DNA of 64,000 nt from NCBI GenBank assembly GCA_036746695.1, contig DAIODP010000001.1, positions 744,001 to 808,000 on the forward strand, in the 5' to 3' direction. Position numbers and translations under genes: made by a program. Below are positions 24,811-34,256 of the stretch, piece by piece. Each line of letters begins with the position of its first letter. Within the stretch, counting starts at the first letter, position 1. A model generated the notes under the pieces. The model made no database searches and was not told the origin of the DNA. It was given only the letters and a program-made list of their open reading frames with translations. The DNA comes from UBA3006 sp036746695. Its GTDB lineage: Bacteria; Actinomycetota; Acidimicrobiia; Acidimicrobiales; Ilumatobacteraceae.

Positions 24811-25959
24811 TTATTGCAGATAGTTGCGAGGAACTCGTGCGCTCACGCCACACACAACTTCGTAGCCAATGGTGCCAAGTAGTGCAGCCCAGTCGTTGGC
24901 GCTGATTGCCTCTTGACCTTGTCGGCCAATGAGCACCGCCTCGTCGCCGATGGAGATGGAGTCGTCGCCGCAGTCGACCATTGCCTGATCCATGGTGATG
25001 ACGCCAGCAAACGGGCGCTTCTTGCCGCCAATGAGTACGTAGCCGCTGTTCCACAAACCCCGAGTAACACCATCGGCATAACCAAGCGGCAACGTTGCGA
25101 TGCACGTGCGCTTCGACAGCGGGCGTCGCAAACCATACGAAACAGCCTCGCCCGCATCTAGCCATTGAACGTGCGAGACGCGTGCCTTCAGCGACAAAAC
25201 TGGCTGCAACACAACAGATGTTGGCTCGCCGAACGAATCGCTCGCGGCGTCTGATGCAATGCCGTACAGAGCAATGCCACCACGCACCATGGTGGTGTGA
25301 AGTTCGGAACCAAGCCGACGAACGGCAGCAGCCGAGTTGGCAACATGAACATGGCGCGGGGCGATACCGGCTTTGCCCAATTGATCGACGACTTCCGAAA
25401 AACGTCGCAATTGCAACGCGGCGCCAAGATGCGCTGCGTCGTCTGCCGTTGCCAAGTGCGTGTACACGCCGTCTAGTTGGAGCAAAGGCTTGGAAGCAAT
25501 CAGTGTGGCCGCATTCAACGCGCCGTCTACACCCACGCCAACGCGATGCATCCCTGTGTCGATCTTGAGATGAACAAGCGCCGTGTGATTCGCAGTGGCG
25601 GCCGCATTCGCATACTGCTCAATCGATGTTTCGTTGTACAACGTTGCAATGACGTCGTGTTCGATCATTGCTGTGTACTGACTGACCGGCTGTTCGCTCA
25701 TCACTAATACTGGTGCAGTGATGCCTGCGGCGCGCAGCGCAAGCGCTTCGTCGGCAAGTGCAACGCAAAGCCCCGCTGCCCCGGCCTGCAAAGCCGCGTT
25801 TGCAACTGCTACTGCGCCGTGCCCGTACGCGTTTGCTTTTACTACTGCCCACAACTGCTGCGACGGGTTGGCTGCAATGAGCGCCGTGACGTTATTGCGT
25901 ACTGCACCAAGATCGATGTCGGCCCACGCCCAACGGGAAGCGGAGCCCAAGTTACTCAT
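24811..25959 (-). CDS. alr: alanine racemase
   Basis: The 382-residue PLP enzyme makes D-alanine for peptidoglycan. The Schiff-base lysine is Lys41 in VVKANAYGHG. The catalytic tyrosine is in EAVSYGLRR, and the TYR-loop region DGVNAA- and TLPLGYADG blocks are present. The length is normal. It overlaps acpS by ATGA (25956-25959), and tsaE follows after 38 bases. The alr-tsaE-tsaB order is common in actinobacteria. Confidence 0.97.
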   Translation of the reverse strand: MSNLGSASRWAWADIDLGAVRNNVTALIAANPSQQLWAVVKANAYGHGAVAVANAALQAGAAGLCVALADEALALRAAGITAPVLVMSEQPVSQYTAMIEHDVIATLYNETSIEQYANAAATANHTALVHLKIDTGMHRVGVGVDGALNAATLIASKPLLQLDGVYTHLATADDAAHLGAALQLRRFSEVVDQLGKAGIAPRHVHVANSAAAVRRLGSELHTTMVRGGIALYGIASDAASDSFGEPTSVVLQPVLSLKARVSHVQWLDAGEAVSYGLRRPLSKRTCIATLPLGYADGVTRGLWNSGYVLIGGKKRPFAGVITMDQAMVDCGDDSISIGDEAVLIGRQGQEAISANDWAALLGTIGYEVVCGVSARVPRNYLQ

Positions 25960-26321
25960 GCCGCCGCAACCACAGCAACGGCAACGCTGTCGGTATGCGA
26001 CAAAGAAACGTGCCAGTTGGTGATGCCCTGCTGTTGTGCCAACACTTGTGCTCGGCCAGTCACGCGCAGCACCGGCTGCCCACTGTCTTTGCGTTCGATT
26101 GACACGTCGTGCATGTCGAATGCGCCAAGCCCAACGCCCAGCACCTTCATGGTTGCTTCGCGCGCGGCAAACCGTGCGGCCAAACTTGAGGCGTCGTCGC
26201 GCTTGCCAACCATCGTTGCCAACTCTTCGTTGGTAAACAGGCGCGTACGCAAACTTGGAGTGCGCTCCAGTGCGCGGCGAAAACGATCGATTTCTACGAC
26301 GTCGATGCCAAGGCCAAGCAT
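25956..26321 (-). CDS. acpS: holo-[acyl-carrier-protein] synthase
   Basis: The 121-residue protein is a normal AcpS, which moves the 4'-phosphopantetheine arm from CoA to acyl carrier protein. The magnesium ligands are Asp7 in GLGIDVVEIDRF and the glutamate in FAAREATMKVLGVG. It starts 2 bases after the stop of the large GlmS-like gene and overlaps alr by 4 bases. The alr/acpS pairing is a widespread operon in bacteria. Confidence 0.96.
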   Translation of the reverse strand: MLGLGIDVVEIDRFRRALERTPSLRTRLFTNEELATMVGKRDDASSLAARFAAREATMKVLGVGLGAFDMHDVSIERKDSGQPVLRVTGRAQVLAQQQGITNWHVSLSHTDSVAVAVVAAA

Positions 26322-26323
26322 CG

Positions 26324-29300
26324 CTATTTACCTGTGGCTGGCTGGCGCCAGTGATCTGCGGTGTCGCTGATTGGCAGAATCAACAAGTCGGCTACCGACA
26401 CCTGCGCCAGTCGCTCTTCATTGAAGAGGCCTTCGGTCTCGGTCACCCAGTCGACAAGGCGGTTGTAGCGATCGTCGTAGCCCTGCAACACCGCCTTGAT
26501 CACGGGAACCGCAAGTGTTTCGTGGAAAACAACGTGCAGCAACGTGATGCCGGTGGTCTGTGAACCCTTTGTCTCGGGCACAAAAATAACGGTGCGGCCA
26601 TCGCGCCGGCCACGAGCAACCAACACATTGCGGTCGGTTGCAACGCGATGTTTTGTACCCACAAGCGCGCTGCTTCGCTCGACACTTGACGAGAGTTTGA
26701 GCGCAATGCCCCCGCGGTCGACAATGCTCACCGTTGCGGTGTTGTTCTCGACGCTGCCGTCGATTGCGTAACGAGTGAATCCAACTACTTCTTTAACTGC
26801 GGGGTCGAGATCGGCAATAATCTTGAGCGCCTTGTACGACAAACGGTCGCGCGGCACGCCAGCCGTCAACACCTGCTGCACCGTTGCTCTGTCTAGGAGG
26901 CCCTCGTCGCTGCGGGAAATACCAACCGTCACAGTCTTTGCCTGGTGCTTAATTGCATCAACTGGCCGGGTGAGTTCGTCGATTGCTTTTGTCAGCGCGC
27001 TGGTGAGGTCGTCAATCAGCGCCTCGGGCAATGCCACCTTGTCGCTGTTGGCTTGGTAAGCCTGCAGCGGCTCTGGCGCCATGGCATCGCGCAACATAGT
27101 GACCACGCGTACCGCCGTGGAAGCCTCCAAGTTGCCGTCGTAACTTCCTGTAGCCAGCGCGTCAAAGAACCGTGTTGCAGGCGCGCCAATTTCGTTGCGC
27201 ACCTTCACTAGCAACTGGCCGCCAACGCCGCCGCGCTCTACCGCGTGTTCCACCACTTCGCGCGCAGCACGCAATGGCCGCGCAAGCGCATCGATTGCAA
27301 GCGCGGCTTCGTAACCAAACAGATGGCCAACCATCACGCTCAAAATGAATGCAACGCTTGGGTCTACGCGAGGCACGGTAAGCACAACAGCGGCGGCCTC
27401 AAAACGATCTTCGCCTTCTGTGGCAATGACGATTGGCAGCGCTTTGTGCGCGCGATAAATCGCAATCTCTTTCGCTACGTCGGAGGCCGTGCCGTCTTGC
27501 AAGCCAGTTGCGCACACAATAATCATTGGTTCGCACGACAAGTCGATGTGCTTTTTATCTTCGGTGATATCGCAAGCGATGGACTTGTAACACAGCTCGC
27601 TTAATTTGATGCGAACTTCTTCGGCAGAAACCGCGTTGAAACCGTTGCCAACCACTGTCCAGTACCTACGTGACGGAGCAAAGCTGCGAGCAGCCTGCGC
27701 AATGGCGTCGCGAGTTCCAAGCACGGTGGTGAGTGCTTCAGGAATGGTACGCAACGCGGCGAGCAACTGATGGCGCTCGCTTGCGCTACCCATTGCCAGC
27801 GCCTCCGCAATCGCACAGGCCATCAATGCGCCTGCAGCAACCTGCGAATAAAAAGCCTTGGTGCTGGCAACGCTCATTTCAACGTCGCGACCATCGGATG
27901 TGTACAACACGCCATCTGCTTTTGCGGCAAGTTCGCTGCCGCGTCGGTTAACAATCGCCAACACCGATGCGCCGCGTGTGCGGGCCAAATCAACTGTGCG
28001 GTTGGTGTCGGTAGTGGTGCCGCTTTGGCTGATTGCAACGATCAGCGTGTCGGCCATGTCTAACTCCAGCTGAAACCCGGACAACTCGGTAGCGGGAAGT
28101 GCATCGACTTGCACGCGGTGATCAACAAACTTGCGCAACAGCTGAGCAAGGCTGCGCCCAGCAATGGCCGCTGTGCCCTGCCCAATCACGCGAATGCGAA
28201 CAATCGACCCCGACGCAAGCTTGGCAACAATATCGGCCGGCAAAATCGACTCGTCTAACGAAGCGCGCAACACACCATCAGTCTCGGCAATTTTTCCGCG
28301 CAAGGTTTTACGGAAACTTGAAGGTGCCTCGGCAATCTCTTTAGACAAAAAGTGCTTGTGTGCGCCACGATCGATATCGCGAGTGGTTACTTCCGCCGTA
28401 ATGATGTGCGATTGATCAAGCGCAATGTTTGATCCGTTGTAGGCAAGCAACCGCACGCCGCCAAGTTCGCCAGCAAGATCGCCATTGACAACCATGATTT
28501 GACCCCGACTTGATGGGTCGTTGTCTACTGCAAGCGCTTCGCCATCCATGCGCAAATAGCCAAGCGTTTCTTCAACAACGCCATATGGCTCACTTGCCAC
28601 AATAAATCGATCTTCGGCAAGGCCCACGCAAAGCCCTTGCCCGCTTCCGCGCAATGCAAGCATCACCGTGTTTGGTGCATCGGCGCTTGCCGCCGCAATT
28701 GCTACCGAACCCTCAAACTCGGAAACGGTGGCGCGAAATGCTTCTTCCAACGATGATCCACCCGAGATAAGGCGCGACACAGCGGTGGGAATCACCTTGG
28801 CATCGGTGGTGATTGGTTCGGCGATTTTCAGCGAACGACGAAGAGTTATCTCGGCGTGGTTATCAACATCGCCATTTAATGCGGCAACCAGATACGGGGC
28901 GCCTGCGGCTGCGCCAACTTCTTCGCTGTTTACAGGATGCGCGTTTGGCTCGGAAATGATGCCGACGCTTGCCCAACGCGTGTGCCCGATCACCGAAACA
29001 CGCGCGCCTGGTTGGCTCACCAACAGCCGCAGCAAGTCGTCGCTGCGAACGGCATCGCGCATCACTCGGGTGTTGTCGCCAAGTTCGCCAATTTCGGCCG
29101 CGGCTTTGTACACAAAAGACCAAGCCCGAGTGGCGCTACCCACGCGAACCGAACGAGAAGTAAACAACGGGTCGTCCGTGCGGCCAGCAAGCAACGGCAC
29201 CACCCTGTTGTCGGACGCCTCGATCTCGTGGCCCCAAACCAACACGTTGACGCCGGCCGAGTCGCGGCCACGCACCTCCATCCGATCGATGGCGGCGAAC

Positions 29301-29749
29301 GATTGCTGAATCGTGAAGTACGCATTCCGTGCACTAGTAGTTGCGTCGGCGCCTGCCAAGTCGAGCACCATGTTGGCATTGTGTATGCGATCGTTACGCA
29401 ACGACCACGAGGCATCGCGCAACGCAATTAACTCGTTGCTTCTGCGCTCGATTTCTGCCGCTGGCAAACCGGATGAATTCTCGAGTGCCTGCTCTGCCGT
29501 AAAGGAAATGCGCTCTAAGCGCTCGACACGCGAGACCAACTCTGCCGCGAATGCCGCATTGTTATAGAGCGCGCCAAGCCCTGCATCGCCGCGCAATGCG
29601 GCATCGGCTTCGGCAACGATCTGGGCGCACTCGGCAATTGCTGCCCTATCGCCTGCGGCAATTGCCTGGTCGAGCGCGCGAACAATGTCGGCCGCAATTG
29701 GCAATGGCCTGCCGCTTGGCCGCGACACAACACAAATGATGCCGCACAT
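26324..29749 (-). CDS. glmS: oversized GlmS-like glutamine-fructose-6-phosphate aminotransferase
   Basis: The 1141-residue product is almost twice the roughly 610 residues of GlmS. It starts MCGII, giving the N-terminal nucleophile Cys2. About residues 15-155 are a helical insertion inside the glutaminase domain, which resumes with EVRGRDSAGVNVL (158-170), GHTRWASVG with Arg258, LNGDVDNH with Asn292-Gly293, and HFLSKEI (466-472). SIS domain 1 (about 510-650) has SQSGTTTDT and VASTKAF. SIS domain 2 (about 690-830) has Glu718 and His734 in the places of E. coli Glu488 and His504. The C-terminal lysine loop appears at 936-942 (QAKTVTVG, Lys938 matching Lys603), after about 100 extra residues, followed by about 200 more of unknown fold. 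It directly precedes acpS and follows glmM by 10 bases. The glucosamine-6-phosphate role is inferred from these residues and from glmM. Confidence 0.85.
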   Translation of the reverse strand: MCGIICVVSRPSGRPLPIAADIVRALDQAIAAGDRAAIAECAQIVAEADAALRGDAGLGALYNNAAFAAELVSRVERLERISFTAEQALENSSGLPAAEIERRSNELIALRDASWSLRNDRIHNANMVLDLAGADATTSARNAYFTIQQSFAAIDRMEVRGRDSAGVNVLVWGHEIEASDNRVVPLLAGRTDDPLFTSRSVRVGSATRAWSFVYKAAAEIGELGDNTRVMRDAVRSDDLLRLLVSQPGARVSVIGHTRWASVGIISEPNAHPVNSEEVGAAAGAPYLVAALNGDVDNHAEITLRRSLKIAEPITTDAKVIPTAVSRLISGGSSLEEAFRATVSEFEGSVAIAAASADAPNTVMLALRGSGQGLCVGLAEDRFIVASEPYGVVEETLGYLRMDGEALAVDNDPSSRGQIMVVNGDLAGELGGVRLLAYNGSNIALDQSHIITAEVTTRDIDRGAHKHFLSKEIAEAPSSFRKTLRGKIAETDGVLRASLDESILPADIVAKLASGSIVRIRVIGQGTAAIAGRSLAQLLRKFVDHRVQVDALPATELSGFQLELDMADTLIVAISQSGTTTDTNRTVDLARTRGASVLAIVNRRGSELAAKADGVLYTSDGRDVEMSVASTKAFYSQVAAGALMACAIAEALAMGSASERHQLLAALRTIPEALTTVLGTRDAIAQAARSFAPSRRYWTVVGNGFNAVSAEEVRIKLSELCYKSIACDITEDKKHIDLSCEPMIIVCATGLQDGTASDVAKEIAIYRAHKALPIVIATEGEDRFEAAAVVLTVPRVDPSVAFILSVMVGHLFGYEAALAIDALARPLRAAREVVEHAVERGGVGGQLLVKVRNEIGAPATRFFDALATGSYDGNLEASTAVRVVTMLRDAMAPEPLQAYQANSDKVALPEALIDDLTSALTKAIDELTRPVDAIKHQAKTVTVGISRSDEGLLDRATVQQVLTAGVPRDRLSYKALKIIADLDPAVKEVVGFTRYAIDGSVENNTATVSIVDRGGIALKLSSSVERSSALVGTKHRVATDRNVLVARGRRDGRTVIFVPETKGSQTTGITLLHVVFHETLAVPVIKAVLQGYDDRYNRLVDWVTETEGLFNEERLAQVSVADLLILPISDTADHWRQPATGK

Positions 29750-29759
29750 GTCTTACAGG

Positions 29760-31076
29760 CTACCGATGTTGCCCAAGCCGCAAAATGACGCTGTCGGCCA
29801 ATGCTTGCGCCACTTTGCCAGCAGTCTCCTCGTATTGCGCCTCCACCATCACGCGCACCAGCGGCTCGGTTCCGCTTGCGCGAAGCAGCACTCGCCCAAC
29901 GCCCTGCAGTTGCTTCTCGGCAGCAGCAATTTCTGTTGCAAACAGTTTCACCAAGTCTTTTTCCATGCGCTCGACTTTCACGTTGATGAGCACCTGCGGC
30001 AGCGATGTCATTGCTTCGCGTGCCAACTGCTGCAGCGGCACACCCTTGCGACGTACCAAGTCCAACAGCATCAGGCCGGCAAGCGCGCCGTCGCCCGTGG
30101 TTGCGTGACTGCGATAAATGATGTGTCCGCTTTGTTCGCCACCCAACACCAAGTCGTGTTGGTCGAGTGCAACCAATATGTTTCTGTCGCCTACGGCAGT
30201 GGTAACAACCGAAATCTTTTGCTCTTTCATTGCGCGATGAAACCCTGCGTTGGTCATCACTGTTACTGCAACCGTGTTGTTGCGCAGTTGTTTGCGGTCG
30301 CGCAGGTCTGTTGCCGCAAGTGCAAGCAAATGATCGCCGTCCACAACATTGCCGGCGTGGTCACAAGCAATCACTCTGTCGCCGTCGCCATCAAATGCAA
30401 GGCCCATGTCGGCCTGGTGCAGGCGCACCGCTTCGCTCAGCGCGTCGGTGTGTGCCGCACCACATTCGGCATTGATGTTCTTGCCATCTGGCTCGCAATG
30501 TATTGCAATGACTTCGGCGCCAAGGCGGGCAAATGCGAACGGGGCAACATCGCTCATTGCTCCGTTGGCGCAATCCAGCACCACACGCACACCGCTTAAT
30601 GCTTTGGGTGCAAACAGCGACGCAAGGTGCTCTAGGTACGAATCGGTCGGTTGCTCCAAATGGGGTGTTTCTGCAAGCAAAGTGCCCATTGGCTCGAGGG
30701 CCATGCTGCTGGAAATGCTGTCTTGCTGCTCGTCGCTTAGCTTTACGCCTCCAACAGCAAAAATCTTTACGCCGTTGTCGGAATATGGGTTGTGCGAAGC
30801 AGTGACTACGGCACCAGCACATTGCTTTTGAGCAGCAATGAATGCAACGAGCGGCGTTGGCACAACTCCCAGCGACTGCACACATGCACCACCCGCAACG
30901 AAGCCAGAGCTGAGTGCGGTAAGCAAACGTTGACCGGATTCGCGTGTGTCGCGGCCAACAACAACCGTGCTAATGCCAAGCACTTGCGCGGCAACACGGC
31001 CAAGGTTAAAAACGTATTCTTCGCTCAGTTCGTCGAAGGCAACGCCACGAACGCCGTCGGTTCCAAAGGTAAGCAT
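29760..31076 (-). CDS. glmM: phosphoglucosamine mutase
   Basis: The 438-residue protein converts glucosamine-6-phosphate to glucosamine-1-phosphate for UDP-GlcNAc and cell-wall synthesis. The active-site serine is Ser94 in TASHNPYSDNG, the metal loop is DGDGDR, and the C-terminal phosphate-binding loop is RASGTEPLVRVM. The N-terminus MLTFGTDGVRG is typical. The 10-base gap to the GlmS-like gene links consecutive pathway steps. It follows rpsI by 46 bases, so it may share the rplM-rpsI transcript. Confidence 0.96.
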   Translation of the reverse strand: MLTFGTDGVRGVAFDELSEEYVFNLGRVAAQVLGISTVVVGRDTRESGQRLLTALSSGFVAGGACVQSLGVVPTPLVAFIAAQKQCAGAVVTASHNPYSDNGVKIFAVGGVKLSDEQQDSISSSMALEPMGTLLAETPHLEQPTDSYLEHLASLFAPKALSGVRVVLDCANGAMSDVAPFAFARLGAEVIAIHCEPDGKNINAECGAAHTDALSEAVRLHQADMGLAFDGDGDRVIACDHAGNVVDGDHLLALAATDLRDRKQLRNNTVAVTVMTNAGFHRAMKEQKISVVTTAVGDRNILVALDQHDLVLGGEQSGHIIYRSHATTGDGALAGLMLLDLVRRKGVPLQQLAREAMTSLPQVLINVKVERMEKDLVKLFATEIAAAEKQLQGVGRVLLRASGTEPLVRVMVEAQYEETAGKVAQALADSVILRLGQHR

Positions 31077-31122
31077 CTGTCACACACCACACACAGCAAA
31101 CGCCGTGCGCGAACGCAAAGAT

Positions 31123-31518
31123 TTAACGCTTTGTGTACTGAGGCGCCTTGCGCGCCTTCTTGAGGCCGTACTTCTTGCTCTCTTTTTTGCGCGAGTCGCG
31201 AGTAAGCAAGCCAGCCTTGCGAAGCACAGAGCGCTTCTCAGGATCGAGTTCCAAAATGGATCGTGCGATCCCCATGCGCAATGCGCCTGCTTGGCCAGCA
31301 ATGCCGCCGCCAATGATGTCGCAATCTACGTCGTATGTTTCTTCGGCTTCAACAACACGCAATGCCTCGGTGGCCATGTTGCGCTGCAGTGCACTTGGAA
31401 AGTACTCCTCAAACACGCGGCCGTTGATGGTGACTTTGCCCGTGCCTGGTCGCAAACGAACGCGTGCGACGGCTTCCTTGCGGCGGCCTGTTGTTTGTGT
31501 AAGTGGCTTTGTTCCCAC
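31123..31518 (-). CDS. rpsI: ribosomal protein S9 (uS9)
   Basis: The 131-residue product starts at GTG 31518 behind a clear GAGGAG site. It has TTGRRKEAVARVRLRPG near the N-terminus and ends KKARKAPQYTKR, the basic tail that reaches the P-site tRNA. It follows rplM by 28 bases, the universal L13-S9 pair. Confidence 0.98.
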   Translation of the reverse strand: MGTKPLTQTTGRRKEAVARVRLRPGTGKVTINGRVFEEYFPSALQRNMATEALRVVEAEETYDVDCDIIGGGIAGQAGALRMGIARSILELDPEKRSVLRKAGLLTRDSRKKESKKYGLKKARKAPQYTKR

Positions 31519-31546
31519 GACTTCTCCTCTAATTATTTCTGGTTAC

Positions 31547-31993
31547 TCAGCGCGCTTTTGCGTGCGGCAAGTTAAGAACTTTTGGATTTTGTGCTTCGTG
31601 ACCGTGCTCTGGGCCAGCATGCACCTTGAGCTTCTTGATCATCTGTCGACCAAGTGGGCCCTTTGGCAACATGCCACGAATGGTGCGACGAATTGCGTCT
31701 TCTGGTCGGCGGCTCAACAAGTTGCCGTAAGTCTGTGTGCGCAAACCGCCCGGGTAACCCGAGTAGTCGTGAACAAGTTCGCTGTCGGCTTTGCCTGAGG
31801 TAAGCACAATCTTCGATGCATTGACGATGACAACGTGGTCACCTGTGTCCATGTGCATGGAGAACATTGGCTTGTGCTTGCCGCGCAAGATGCTGGCAAC
31901 TTCGGTAGCCATACGACCGAGGACGAGGCCATCGGCGTCGACGACATGCCACTCGCGGACCACTTCACTTGCTTTTGGGGAATACGTGCGCAT
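31547..31993 (-). CDS. rplM: ribosomal protein L13 (uL13)
   Basis: From ATG 31993 the product is 148 residues, the normal size; ATG 31996 would add one Met. It begins MRTYSPKASEVVREWHVVDA and carries VNASKIVLTSGKA and the RRTIRGMLPKGPLGR block. The open frame runs on upstream through the leader, but without L13 similarity. It binds 23S rRNA early in assembly and heads the rplM-rpsI pair. Confidence 0.98.
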   Translation of the reverse strand: MRTYSPKASEVVREWHVVDADGLVLGRMATEVASILRGKHKPMFSMHMDTGDHVVIVNASKIVLTSGKADSELVHDYSGYPGGLRTQTYGNLLSRRPEDAIRRTIRGMLPKGPLGRQMIKKLKVHAGPEHGHEAQNPKVLNLPHAKAR

Positions 31994-32025
31994 CATAAAT
32001 TCACTACTTTCGTCTAACCGAGATC

Positions 32026-32043
32026 TTGGCGAGAAACCGCCAA
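32026..32043 (-). promoter_or_regulatory. hairpin in the rplM leader
   Basis: TTGGCG (32026-32031) and CGCCAA (32038-32043) form a perfect 6-bp stem in the 97-base gap between the truA stop and the rplM start. L13 leaders regulate rplM-rpsI in Firmicutes; whether this one is equivalent is not shown. The gap may also hold a promoter, which I could not place. Confidence 0.35.
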
Positions 32044-32090
32044 AGTGGCGCCCCTGCAGAGGTTTAAGGATAGGGGTACGGGCGGCCTTT

Positions 32091-32861
32091 TCACAATCCC
32101 GCTGGGTAGCCAACTTCCCACAGGCAAAGGCCATGGGGCGGGGCAACCTGCGAGGCCTGAGCACGGTCGCCCGAGACAATGAGCCCTCGCATATCGCTTG
32201 GCGGGCGCTTGCCCATCCCAATATCAATGAAGGTTCCCACCAATGCGCGCACCATTTGGTGACAAAACGCGTTGGCCTTGATCTCTAAGCGCACAACTCC
32301 GTCGCCAAGATCGCGCCACTCTGCCTTCATCACGTTGCGGCGCATCGAATGTTCGAATGTGTCGTTCTCGTCGGCTGGTTTTGGTTTGCGGCAAAATGCC
32401 GAAAAGTCGTGTTCTCCAATGATGGCGTCGCTCGCCAACTGCAAGGCCTTGATTTTGAGCGGGGTCGTAATCTGCCACGCCGTATTCACCAAGAACGGGT
32501 TGGGTACTGGGCTATTGAGCACCGTGTAGCGATAGGCGCGCCACATTGCGGAATAGCGGGCATGAAAATCTGGCGTGGTCCATGCGTATTCGCGAACCGC
32601 AATTGACGGACCGCATAACGCATTGAGTTGTTTGGCCAACACTTCCAGATTGACGCGATCGGGAAGATCGAAACCAATCACCTGCCCCCATGCATGCACA
32701 CCTGCGTCGGTGCGCCCAGCCGGAGTGATCTTGATTGGCTCTTGCAAGATTTGTGCAAGCGCGCCTTCGATAACGGAGGCGACAGTTTCTACGCCAGGGT
32801 TCGTTGCAAAGCCGTGATATTCATCGCCCTTGTAGGCAATGGTCATGCGCGCACGACGCAC
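32091..32861 (-). CDS. truA: tRNA pseudouridine synthase A
   Basis: The 256-residue protein isomerises uridines 38-40 of the tRNA anticodon stem. The catalytic aspartate is in AGRTDAGVHAWGQV (about residues 50-63), and AYKGDEYHGFA is the family N-terminal motif. The predicted start is GTG 32861; an ATG at 32846 would remove five residues. It follows rplQ by 15 bases, the usual rplQ-truA arrangement. Confidence 0.95.
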   Translation of the reverse strand: MRRARMTIAYKGDEYHGFATNPGVETVASVIEGALAQILQEPIKITPAGRTDAGVHAWGQVIGFDLPDRVNLEVLAKQLNALCGPSIAVREYAWTTPDFHARYSAMWRAYRYTVLNSPVPNPFLVNTAWQITTPLKIKALQLASDAIIGEHDFSAFCRKPKPADENDTFEHSMRRNVMKAEWRDLGDGVVRLEIKANAFCHQMVRALVGTFIDIGMGKRPPSDMRGLIVSGDRAQASQVAPPHGLCLWEVGYPAGL

Positions 32862-32876
32862 GATGGTTACGCAGGT

Positions 32877-33245
32877 CTAGACGAGTTCGATACGCGACAT
32901 CGGTGCGTTGTCACCGTGGCGTGGCCCGAGCTTCATGATGCGTGTGTATCCACCGTTGCGACCGATGTAGCGAGGAGCAACAACATTGACCAACTTGTTG
33001 GTCATTTCTTTGTCGTTGAGGTAGCCCTGGATTTGGCGAATGCGGTGAACGCGCATTGGGCCGTCCTGAGCCTTGATCGCTTTCGTGATCAACTTCTCGG
33101 CGATTGGGCGCAGCATTTTTGCCTTGCCCTCAGTTGTGGTGATTCCTTCAGCGGCAAACAATGACGCGGCAAGGTTTGCCATCAAAATCTTTTGGTGGTG
33201 AGCACTGCCGCCGAAGCTGCGTGATCGTCGTGGTGTTGCTGGCAT
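32877..33245 (-). CDS. rplQ: ribosomal protein L17 (bL17)
   Basis: The 122-residue product begins MPATPRRSRSFGGSAHHQK and has TTEGKAKMLRPIAEKLITKAK-type core sequence. L17 sits near the exit tunnel. It ends the alpha operon proper, 48 bases after rpoA. Confidence 0.97.
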   Translation of the reverse strand: MPATPRRSRSFGGSAHHQKILMANLAASLFAAEGITTTEGKAKMLRPIAEKLITKAIKAQDGPMRVHRIRQIQGYLNDKEMTNKLVNVVAPRYIGRNGGYTRIMKLGPRHGDNAPMSRIELV

Positions 33246-33293
33246 CTCTCATCGTCTCCTGTGAAGTACGTGCGTGGTGTTAGTAGCGCTAAA

Positions 33294-34223
33294 TCAGATA
33301 CGCAATGACAAGCCGCGCTCGTCAAGCTTGAGTTTGATTTCGTCCAAGGACTTCTGGCCGAAGTTGGTGATGTTGAGCAAGTCTTCTTCGCTGCGAAGCA
33401 GCAACTCGCCAACAGTGTTGACCTGTGCGCGCTTGAGGCAGTTGCGTGGGCGCTCGGAGAGGTCGAGGTCTTCGATGCTCAGGTCGAGGTCTGGGGAACC
33501 CATTCCGGTGCCGGCAATTTCGCCCAACTCAAGTGCAACTGGTGCATCGCTCATGGTTGCGACGAGGTCGACCAAAGAACGAAGCGTTGCGCCTGCCGAA
33601 GCAAGTGCTTCGCGTGGCTCGATTGAACCGTCGGTCTCGATGTCGAGCACGATGCGGTCGTAGTTGGTGCTTTGCTCGACGCGTGTTGGCTCGACGAGGT
33701 ATGTGCAACGACGTACCGGCGAGAAGATGGCATCGATTGGAACAATGCCGATCACTTTGCGGGTGTCGCGATCGCTCGAGACATAGCCTTTGCCGCGCTC
33801 TACGGTGAGGTCGACAACTAAACGACCCTTGTCCGAAAGTGTTGCAATGTGTTGCGACTTGTTGAGGATCTCGATGCCGGCTGGGCAAACAAGATCTCCC
33901 GCGGTGATTTCCTTCGGGCCCTTGATGTCCACGCTGATGACCGAAGCTTCATCATTTTCTGAAACGACAACAATGTCTTTCAGGTTGAGGATGATTTCGG
34001 TGACATCTTCGGTGATGCCTGCGATCGTGTCGAACTCGTGAAGAGCCGACTCGAACTTGACCGTGGTGATTGCTGCACCTGGGATGGACGACAACAACAT
34101 GCGACGAATCGAGTTGCCGATGGTGTGTCCAAGACCTGGTTCAAGTGGTCCGATAGAGAACTTCTGACGGTTGTTCTCTGCGGTGCCAATTGCTTCCACT
34201 GTTGGGCGTTGAATGACGAGCAT
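33294..34223 (-). CDS. rpoA: RNA polymerase alpha subunit
   Basis: The 309-residue product is slightly shorter than E. coli alpha (329). The N-terminal assembly domain has PLEPGLGHTIGNSIRRMLLSS-type sequence and the VTEIILNLK segment. A short linker leads to the C-terminal domain (about 245-309), where NCLKRAQVNTVGELLLRS and NFGQKSLDEIKLKL mark the helix-hairpin-helix that contacts UP elements and activators. It lies between rpsD and rplQ as in most bacteria. Confidence 0.98.
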   Translation of the reverse strand: MLVIQRPTVEAIGTAENNRQKFSIGPLEPGLGHTIGNSIRRMLLSSIPGAAITTVKFESALHEFDTIAGITEDVTEIILNLKDIVVVSENDEASVISVDIKGPKEITAGDLVCPAGIEILNKSQHIATLSDKGRLVVDLTVERGKGYVSSDRDTRKVIGIVPIDAIFSPVRRCTYLVEPTRVEQSTNYDRIVLDIETDGSIEPREALASAGATLRSLVDLVATMSDAPVALELGEIAGTGMGSPDLDLSIEDLDLSERPRNCLKRAQVNTVGELLLRSEEDLLNITNFGQKSLDEIKLKLDERGLSLRI

Positions 34224-34256
34224 GATGTCTCCTTAGGCCAATACGTATATAGGGGG

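Noticed and set aside
31994..32227. Upstream extension of rplM
   Set aside because: L13 normally begins at MRTYSPK; the extension covers the leader and the end of truA.
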